Assembly: GCA_009695405.1 (NCBI GenBank)
Contig: SIAZ01000101.1
Location: 1 to 11,675, forward strand
Length of the DNA: 11,675 nucleotides
Direction of reading: 5' to 3'
Origin: Pedosphaera sp.
Lineage (GTDB): Bacteria; Verrucomicrobiota; Verrucomicrobiia; Limisphaerales; UBA9464
Part shown: piece by piece, positions 6,781 through 11,675 of the stretch
How the letters are laid out: the number at the start of each line of letters is the position of its first letter
How positions within the stretch are numbered: position 1 is the first letter of the stretch
The notes under the pieces: generated by a model
Seen by the model: only the letters and a program-made list of their open reading frames with translations
Told to the model about the DNA's origin: nothing
Databases searched by the model: none
Program-made: the position numbers and the translations under genes

Positions 6781-7495
6781 CATCGGGTAAAAACTCAGTT
6801 TCCAGTCGAGAGGCGAGGGTTTGGGCAAAATTATCCAATTCAACCGTCAAGACCCGTAGGCTATGAACCAAGTAGTTGTAACCAAACATGGAAGGGATGG
6901 CCACGAGAAGGCCTGCAACAGTGGTAATCAGTGCTGCAGCGACACCGGGAGCCATTGCAGCGAGGTCAGCACGGCCCGCCTTAGCGATACCGCTGAAAGT
7001 ATCCATAACACCCCACACGGTACCGAGCAGTCCCATAAAGGGAGCACCACTGACCGCAATAGCGAGAAGAATGAGACCCGACTCCAAGCGGAGTGCTTCA
7101 CGAGCGACGGCACCCTCGATCTGGCGTTTGACATGTTCGACACTTTTGAGTGAGAGACGAGTGCGCCGTGTATTATCGGGTTGCTTGAGCCGAGCATCCA
7201 GATCGACGCAACCGTCGGTGTAAACAGCAAATAGTGGGCAGCCTTCGACGGGGAGTTGTCGGTCGTAAATACTGAGCACTGTTTTCTGCTGACGAAATTC
7301 CGTTTCAAAAAAACTATTGTACCGTTTAGCGCGGCGCATTTGGAAGAGTTTCTGAAGCATGAGTGACCAAGCGACAATCGAGAATCCGCCGAGAATGACA
7401 ATAATGACTTTCGCCTCGGGCGTGGCCTTTTCCCAAATGTAGGAGAGGTCAGAACCGCTCGATGCGGCGGCAAGTATTCCTGAGCTAAAAATCAT
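6773..7495 (-). CDS. tolQ: TolQ/ExbB/MotA-family proton-channel protein
   Basis: The 240-residue protein matches the TolQ/ExbB family in length and topology. The first membrane helix lies near residues 28-50 (KVIIVILGGFSIVAWSLML), followed by a cytoplasmic loop of about 100 residues. Two further helices carry the family signature: GLILLAIAVSGAPFMGLLGT then VWGVMDTF (about residues 140-168), and APGVAAALITTVAGLLVAIP (about 184-203). TolQ forms the pentameric channel around TolR that uses the proton gradient to drive TolA. It is the first gene of the operon, with a 200-bp divergent intergenic region upstream. Its stop TGA (6775-6773) overlaps the start region of the zinc-ribbon gene (ATGATGAGTGA), suggesting translational coupling. 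TolQ is preferred over ExbB because tolB and pal follow. Confidence 0.93.
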   Translation of the reverse strand: MIFSSGILAAASSGSDLSYIWEKATPEAKVIIVILGGFSIVAWSLMLQKLFQMRRAKRYNSFFETEFRQQKTVLSIYDRQLPVEGCPLFAVYTDGCVDLDARLKQPDNTRRTRLSLKSVEHVKRQIEGAVAREALRLESGLILLAIAVSGAPFMGLLGTVWGVMDTFSGIAKAGRADLAAMAPGVAAALITTVAGLLVAIPSMFGYNYLVHSLRVLTVELDNFAQTLASRLETEFLPDDE

Positions 7496-7695
7496 TAGAG
7501 AAGTTTTTGAAAAACGTTGTCATGCTAAACCGTTCGAGAGTGCGGAGGTCGAAGGGGCGGAGCCGATTCGACTGGAAACTGCCCGTAAAACAAAGCCATT
7601 GTTTAATTTTATTCGATAGAGTCTTTTTGAGATAGTTTTTTGTGAAAAACCTAGCGGAATGAGATGATAGCTTCTCTAGCGAAGCAATTAACCCC
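7496..7695. promoter_or_regulatory. Divergent intergenic region with paired GTTTTT/AAAAAC palindromes
   Basis: This 200-bp gap must hold the promoters for the leftward tol operon and the rightward permease. Two related palindromes flank it: GTTTTT-G-AAAAAC at 7503-7515, next to the tolQ start, and GTTTTT-TGTG-AAAAAC at 7635-7650. A TAAAAT-like box appears on the minus strand around 7608-7613, but without a convincing -35. A small hairpin, GCTTC (7670-7674) with GAAGC (7681-7685), lies just before the permease ATG. No specific regulator can be named. Confidence 0.35.
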
Positions 7696-10600
7696 ATGAT
7701 TCAAAACGTTTACATGAATCGACGATTGTTGGTCCGACGCAGTCTTTCTTTCCATTTCCGAAGCCATTTGGGCGTCGGGTTGGGTGCCGCTGTGGCGTCG
7801 ATCATTCTAGTGGGGGCCTTGGTGGTGGGGGATTCCGTCCGGGGCACCCTCCGGCAGCGCTCTCTGAATCGCACCGGGCATATAGCCGCTCTTTTGGATT
7901 CTCGAGATCGTTTTTTTGAGGCCCGTCCCGGTGGCCCTGCCGGAACCAATCAGAGCCATCTGTCGTCCTATGCTTTGAGACTCCCCGCCGTGGCGGTTCG
8001 GCAGGAAGGGGCGGCACGGGCGAATCAGGTTGTTCTTTATGGTGTCCCCGATTCTTTCTGGGGATTGGCACCTCGATCCGGAAGGGTCGGGCCTAGTGGG
8101 GAAAATGTGTTTTTAAACGAGGCACTTGCGGGTCATCTTTCAGCTCGGGTCGGCGATCAATTACTTTTGCGAATCCATAAGCCAACGGCGTTATCGCAAG
8201 ATGCGGTGATTTCTCCTAGAGACCGAGCTACTGTGGCAATTCGGGTGACTGTTGAACGAATTCTCAGTGCCGCGGAGTTGGGTGACGTCGGTTTTCAGGC
8301 AAGCCAAAGCATCCCCTTCAATGCTTTTGTCCCCCACGAACGCCTCGCTCTAGCCGCTGGGGTGACTGGTCGTGCCAATCTTGCATTGGTGGGGTTGGAT
8401 GTTAATGGCGGGGGTACGGTCGAATTGGCTCAAAGGGTCCGATCCGGATTTACCTTAGCCGACGCAGAGTTAGACGTCCGTTTAGTTCCTAAAGTTGGGC
8501 AACTGATAGGGAGACAGGAGGAAGAGTCCAACGTCGTTGAGTTAGTGACTCGCCGTATTTTTATTGATCCAACTGTCTCCGCAGTTGCCAGCCAACTTCC
8601 GAGTTTGTCCTCAGCGGTGCCTCTTTTAACCTATCTAGCGAATTCCATTGAGGCTGGGGAGAAGTCTGTTCCTTATTCGATGGTGACGGCGGTCGGTGCC
8701 CCTTACACGCCGAAGGACCTTGGGGACGATGAAATTATGGTGAACGAATGGTTGGCGGGACGGCTTAGAGTGAAAGTTGGGGATTCAGTTCGGGTCATTT
8801 ACTACCGAGTCGACGGAGGCGTGAGACTGGTGGAACAGACGAATTTATTTCGAGTGCGTGGCGTGGTTCCCTTGAGAGGGCTGTATGCGGATCGAACCTT
8901 GATGCCCGAATTCCCTGGATTGACAAAGGCCGAAAGCACACGGGATTGGGATGCAGGCTTCGAATTAAGTCGTCCCATCGATGAGGAAGACGAGGCCTAT
9001 TGGAAAGCATGGAGAGGGACTCCAAAAGCGTTTGTGACATTGGCAGCGGGTCGAGCAATGTGGGGAAATCGATTTGGTGATGCTACCGCAATTCGTTGGT
9101 TTACTCCGGATTTGGAAAAGGGTAGGGCGGTAATGGGTTCGGTCGGGTTGGGGCTTCGGACGGGAGTCGATCCTGTTAAAATCGGGCTTCGCTTTGAATC
9201 GGTGCGGGAATCGGCGAAGGCCGCTGCGGAGGGAGGCCAGGATTTTGGTGGGTTGTTTATTGGATTCAGTCTCTTTTTGATTGTCTCCGCTGTGCTTCTC
9301 ACTTCTTTGCTTTTTCGATTCGGACTGGAACGTCGGACTACTGAAATTGGAACTTATCTTGCCCTAGGTTGGCCTCCAGTTCGGGTGGGTATGTTGTACC
9401 TTCGTGAGGGATCACTGGTAGCGATAGCGGGTGCTCTATTGGGGGGACTTGGCGGATGGGCCTATGGGTGGGCGGTGATTTATGGATTGAACACTCTTTG
9501 GTCCGATGCCGTGGCTGGGGCGCATCTGAACTTTCTACCGACCTTGCCATCGACTTTGGGTGGCGCCCTTGGGGCGGTGGGTGTGGCTATCGCAGCGCAG
9601 GCTTGGACTTTGAGGACAGTGATGCGTCGGCCGACCTTGGCTTTATTGAATGAAGGCGCTTCGGAAATTCCTTCAGTCGCCAAGCGGTCACCGAGGTCTT
9701 GGACGTCGATCGTGTTCATCGGAGGGGGGGGGCTAGCCGCACTGGCCGGTAGAACAGCGGAGGCATCGAGCCAGCCGGGTGTTTTTTTTGGTGCTGGATT
9801 CCTAGTACTGACCGGAGTTCTTGTGGGGTTTCGTCATCGGGTTCAATCCACCGTAAATCAGCCCCAGGCATCCACTTTGGCCAATGTCATTGCCCGCGCT
9901 GCAGCAAGTCAGCCAGGACGTTCGACAGCGGTGGTCGCGTTATTAGCCATTGCTGTTTTTCTGATCGTCGTCGTTGCTGCTAACCGTTTGGATGCATCCC
10001 GCGACGCCGCACAGCGGGGATCAGGCACGGGTGGCTTTGCCCTCTGGGCCTCGAGTTCTTTGCCGCTAGTTGAAAACCTCAATACTGATCGGGGTTTAGA
10101 GAAGTTGGGCTTGAATCCAAAGAAACTGCAGGGAGTAGCTGTTATTCCTTTTCGAGTGAGAGATGGCGATGAAGCGAGTTGTTTGAATTTGAATCGGGCA
10201 CAGCGTCCTCGTTTATTGGGTGTAGATCCGGCTTTGTTGGATGAGCGAGGAGCCTTTACCTTTAAGGAATTAATTGCTGGAGCCAATCCACTCCTGCCGT
10301 GGAAATCTTTGACGCGCGGAGAGCTTTATTTGCTCCAAGGCCCCCAACTGGCGGCGGACGAAGTTGCGGCGATTGGGGATGCGAATTCAATTCAGTGGGC
10401 CCTCGGTAAGAAGGTTGGGGATACGATCGACTCGGTTGATGAGCAAGGACGCCCGTTTCGGTTACGATTGGTTGGGGCGGTGGCCAACTCGATTCTTCAA
10501 GGGCAACTTTTAATTGCTGAAAGTGAGTTCGTTCGACGTTTTCCTAGGGAAACAGGTTATCGCACATTCCTTGTGGATGCGACCCACGATACGAGGCAAG

Positions 10601-11073
10601 CAGCCGAAGAATTAACCCGAGGATTAGCGGATTTCGGGTTTGAAACTGAAGCAACAGTAGTGCGTTTGAACCGCTTTAATGCTGTACAGAACACTTATCT
10701 AAACACTTTTCAAATGCTGGGAGGACTTGGACTGATTTTAGGCATCATTGGGTTAGGTTTGGTGGTCTTAAGAAATGTGCAAGAGCGCCGAGGAGAACTC
10801 GGGCTTTTGATGGCTGTCGGGTTTTCTGCAGGACGCCTTCAATCAATGGTGCTCAGGGAACATCTGCGTCTGTTATGGGCCGGATTGATTGTCGGAGGGG
10901 GCAGTGCGCTGCTGGCAATTTTACCTTCTTTGAATCTGCTTGGTGCAGGTTTGCCGTGGAAATCTATTGGGTGGATTCTTGGAGGGGTTATTTGCAATGG
11001 CCTTTTTTGGACATGGCTGGCGACCCGAGGTGCTTGCCGGGGGAACCTTTTAGCATCTTTGCGCGGAGAGTGA
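7696..11073 (+). CDS. Large FtsX/MacB-like ABC transporter permease
   Basis: The 1125-residue membrane protein has the layout of large duplicated FtsX-type permeases. An N-terminal membrane helix (about 25-45) is followed by a periplasmic MacB-like domain of some 470 residues. A first FtsX block (helices near 519-540, 571-595 and 616-638) contains ERRTTEIGTYLALGWPPVRV. Further helices lie near 670-685, 694-712 and 743-766. A second periplasmic domain is followed by a second FtsX block (about 1004-1025, 1056-1080 and 1089-1108) with QERRGELGLLMAVGFSAGRL. The ER[RK]xExGxxxAxG motif is the family's coupling segment to the ABC ATPase. Such permeases act in extracytoplasmic export or lipoprotein handling. 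No ATPase gene adjoins it here, so it is an orphan or its partner lies elsewhere. A second in-frame ATG at 7714 (MNRRLLVRRSL) is an equally good start. Neither has a Shine-Dalgarno sequence. Confidence 0.9.
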   Translation: MIQNVYMNRRLLVRRSLSFHFRSHLGVGLGAAVASIILVGALVVGDSVRGTLRQRSLNRTGHIAALLDSRDRFFEARPGGPAGTNQSHLSSYALRLPAVAVRQEGAARANQVVLYGVPDSFWGLAPRSGRVGPSGENVFLNEALAGHLSARVGDQLLLRIHKPTALSQDAVISPRDRATVAIRVTVERILSAAELGDVGFQASQSIPFNAFVPHERLALAAGVTGRANLALVGLDVNGGGTVELAQRVRSGFTLADAELDVRLVPKVGQLIGRQEEESNVVELVTRRIFIDPTVSAVASQLPSLSSAVPLLTYLANSIEAGEKSVPYSMVTAVGAPYTPKDLGDDEIMVNEWLAGRLRVKVGDSVRVIYYRVDGGVRLVEQTNLFRVRGVVPLRGLYADRTLMPEFPGLTKAESTRDWDAGFELSRPIDEEDEAYWKAWRGTPKAFVTLAAGRAMWGNRFGDATAIRWFTPDLEKGRAVMGSVGLGLRTGVDPVKIGLRFESVRESAKAAAEGGQDFGGLFIGFSLFLIVSAVLLTSLLFRFGLERRTTEIGTYLALGWPPVRVGMLYLREGSLVAIAGALLGGLGGWAYGWAVIYGLNTLWSDAVAGAHLNFLPTLPSTLGGALGAVGVAIAAQAWTLRTVMRRPTLALLNEGASEIPSVAKRSPRSWTSIVFIGGGGLAALAGRTAEASSQPGVFFGAGFLVLTGVLVGFRHRVQSTVNQPQASTLANVIARAAASQPGRSTAVVALLAIAVFLIVVVAANRLDASRDAAQRGSGTGGFALWASSSLPLVENLNTDRGLEKLGLNPKKLQGVAVIPFRVRDGDEASCLNLNRAQRPRLLGVDPALLDERGAFTFKELIAGANPLLPWKSLTRGELYLLQGPQLAADEVAAIGDANSIQWALGKKVGDTIDSVDEQGRPFRLRLVGAVANSILQGQLLIAESEFVRRFPRETGYRTFLVDATHDTRQAAEELTRGLADFGFETEATVVRLNRFNAVQNTYLNTFQMLGGLGLILGIIGLGLVVLRNVQERRGELGLLMAVGFSAGRLQSMVLREHLRLLWAGLIVGGGSALLAILPSLNLLGAGLPWKSIGWILGGVICNGLFWTWLATRGACRGNLLASLRGE

Positions 11074-11095
11074 CTCTGCCGGTGGCGATTCACTC
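11068..11095. terminator. Hairpin at the convergent gene junction (weak terminator candidate)
   Basis: GAGTGA (11068-11073, including the permease stop codon) pairs with TCACTC (11090-11095), and GCC with GGC forms an inner stem within the loop. It sits between two convergent genes, where a bidirectional terminator would be expected. There is no T-run on either strand, so intrinsic termination would be weak. Confidence 0.35.
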
Positions 11096-11106
11096 GGGCC
11101 AAGGAA

Positions 11107-11403
11107 TCAGTCTCCGAGGAGATTTTTTAAAGCTGCACGCGCCTTTTGTTCGCGGCTGTCTTGACTGGGGGTTGTGGACCAAATTCGTTTTTGAAAATCG
11201 AAGTATTCGCAAAAATTTGCGGCGTCCTTTTCTGTGACTGGTTCGGCACGGCGTTCTCGACATTGATAAGCCGCCGAGCGGTTGTAGAAACGGCAGTTTA
11301 GGCAGGCTCGAAGGTCACTTCGGCATTCGGGGCACGATTCACTGCGTCCATGTTGATCCCGGAGAGTCCAGATCCATCCGCATTTATGACAGTGTCGGGT
11401 CAC
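11107..11403 (-). CDS. Conserved hypothetical cysteine-rich zinc-ribbon protein
   Basis: The 98-residue product, from a GTG start at 11403-11401, has an N-terminal zinc ribbon (CHKCGWIW at residues 5-12, then CPEC at 24-27). The second cysteine block reads ACLNCRFYNRSAAYQCRERR and then EKDAANFCEYFDF. This CLNCxFYxxxxxxxCRExxAExVxxKxxANFCxYF pattern recurs in small uncharacterised bacterial proteins, so it is a real conserved family of unknown function. The pattern suggests a second metal site made of four cysteines. The C-terminal 30 residues are polar and include AREQKARAAL-like helix-forming sequence (EQKARAALKNLLGD). No signal peptide or membrane segment is seen, so it should be cytoplasmic. 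The gene converges on the permease with a 33-bp gap. The GTG has no Shine-Dalgarno sequence, and no ATG lies in frame nearby. Confidence 0.8.
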   Translation of the reverse strand: MTRHCHKCGWIWTLRDQHGRSESCPECRSDLRACLNCRFYNRSAAYQCRERRAEPVTEKDAANFCEYFDFQKRIWSTTPSQDSREQKARAALKNLLGD

Positions 11404-11438
11404 GGCGAAAGATTTTTTAAAAAGGCGGTGGATTCCAT

Positions 11439-11456
11439 CGGCGTAAGCGTACGCCG
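11439..11456. repeat. Perfect 7-bp inverted repeat between divergent genes
   Basis: CGGCGTA (11439-11445) and TACGCCG (11450-11456) are exact reverse complements around the tetraloop AGCG. It lies in the 99-bp gap between the zinc-ribbon gene start and the IS66-type gene. No T-run follows on either strand. It could be an operator, a 5'-leader hairpin, or part of an insertion-sequence end. Confidence 0.5.
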
Positions 11457-11502
11457 AACCCCATGGTTCCCAATTCGCCTTCCTTGGGTTTAGCCTGAGC
11501 GG

Positions 11503-11675
11503 ATGAACTCAATTGGACCGTCTCGGAAGCGGCGTGGTCTTGCTGAAATCCAACTACTAATCACTGGATTTAAAAGCTCGGGACTCTCGAAGACTGAGTT
11601 TGCTGCGAGTCTGGGTGTTCATCCTCTTTCGATTGATCGCTGGCTACGGATCACTCAGCAAACACAGCCAACACA
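11503..11675 (+). CDS. IS66-type accessory protein (TnpA-like HTH), N-terminal fragment cut by window edge
   Basis: An ATG at 11503, four codons after an in-frame TAG, opens a frame that runs to the window end (57 complete codons). The peptide starts MNSIGPSRKRRGLAEIQ and contains a helix-turn-helix reading GLSKTEFAASLGVHPLSIDRW at about residues 27-47. A basic start, then FxxSGLSxxEFAxxxGVxxxxxxRWLR, is the pattern of the small accessory DNA-binding protein encoded first in IS66-family elements. The rest of the element, including the large transposase, would lie beyond the window. The left end of the element would be upstream of 11503, but I found no clear terminal repeat. A free-standing HTH regulator cannot be ruled out from this short fragment. 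Confidence 0.6.
   Translation, partial: MNSIGPSRKRRGLAEIQLLITGFKSSGLSKTEFAASLGVHPLSIDRWLRITQQTQPT

Noticed and set aside
6784..6843. N-terminal extension of the zinc-ribbon frame from TTG at 6843, with IIxPKPS echoing the later IIQPKPS linker
   Set aside because: It lies wholly inside the tolQ coding end in another frame, and the tandem ATGs at 6783/6780 are the natural coupled start. The similarity is short and could be chance.
7485..7697. Minus-strand 70-codon ORF in the divergent region
   Set aside because: It spans the intergenic region, overlaps the tolQ start, has no recognisable motif, and is of mixed composition. It is most likely random.
1..11675. Reassignment of UGA to a sense codon throughout the genome
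   Set aside because: tolQ, the permease and the 98-residue gene all end properly at TGA where their families should end, so UGA acts as a normal stop here.
1..11675. Composite transposon bounded by the two edge elements
   Set aside because: The two fragments belong to different families (IS3-type and IS66-type), so they cannot mobilise the segment together.
1..11675. CRISPR arrays, tRNA or rRNA genes, phage genes
   Set aside because: No regularly spaced repeats, tRNA-like cloverleaf or phage-type proteins were seen on either strand.

Overview
The window looks like chromosomal DNA of a Gram-negative bacterium, most likely from the Verrucomicrobia or wider PVC group. This is inference. It rests on a complete Tol-Pal cell-envelope operon, a PQQ-type beta-propeller protein with the N-terminal WPEFRGP...GVS signature common in that group, small zinc-ribbon proteins, and start codons almost wholly without Shine-Dalgarno sequences.

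Layout, left to right. The left edge (1-100, minus) holds the first 33 codons of an IS3-type transposase OrfA. Next, on the minus strand, are a short Ppx/GppA-type phosphatase (193-1137) and a secreted PQQ-like beta-propeller protein (1209-2459). A strong rho-independent terminator (2530-2554) separates these from the Tol-Pal operon, also on the minus strand and read from 7495 down to 2592: tolQ/exbB, an unusual tail-anchored zinc-ribbon gene, tolR/exbD, tolA/tonB, tolB, pal. A 200-bp divergent intergenic region with two similar GTTTTT...AAAAAC palindromes separates the operon from a very large plus-strand FtsX/MacB-like ABC permease (7696-11073). The permease converges on a 98-codon cysteine-rich zinc-ribbon gene (11107-11403, minus). 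The right edge (11503-11675, plus) holds the start of an IS66-type accessory HTH protein.

The Tol genes form one machine. TolQ and TolR make the proton-driven inner-membrane motor, TolA carries the energy across the periplasm, and TolB and the lipoprotein Pal link it to the outer membrane and peptidoglycan. The most striking feature is the gene inserted between tolQ and tolR. It encodes three double-zinc-ribbon repeats and a C-terminal membrane anchor, but it is cut by an in-frame TGA at 6588-6586. Aligned with the other two repeats, this TGA falls exactly on the first Cys of a CxxC motif. The same frame stays open for 222 more codons. The choices are a recent Cys-to-stop mutation, stop-codon readthrough, or selenocysteine (UxxC). 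The two other repeats have each also lost one zinc ligand, which favours decay, and I see no convincing SECIS hairpin.
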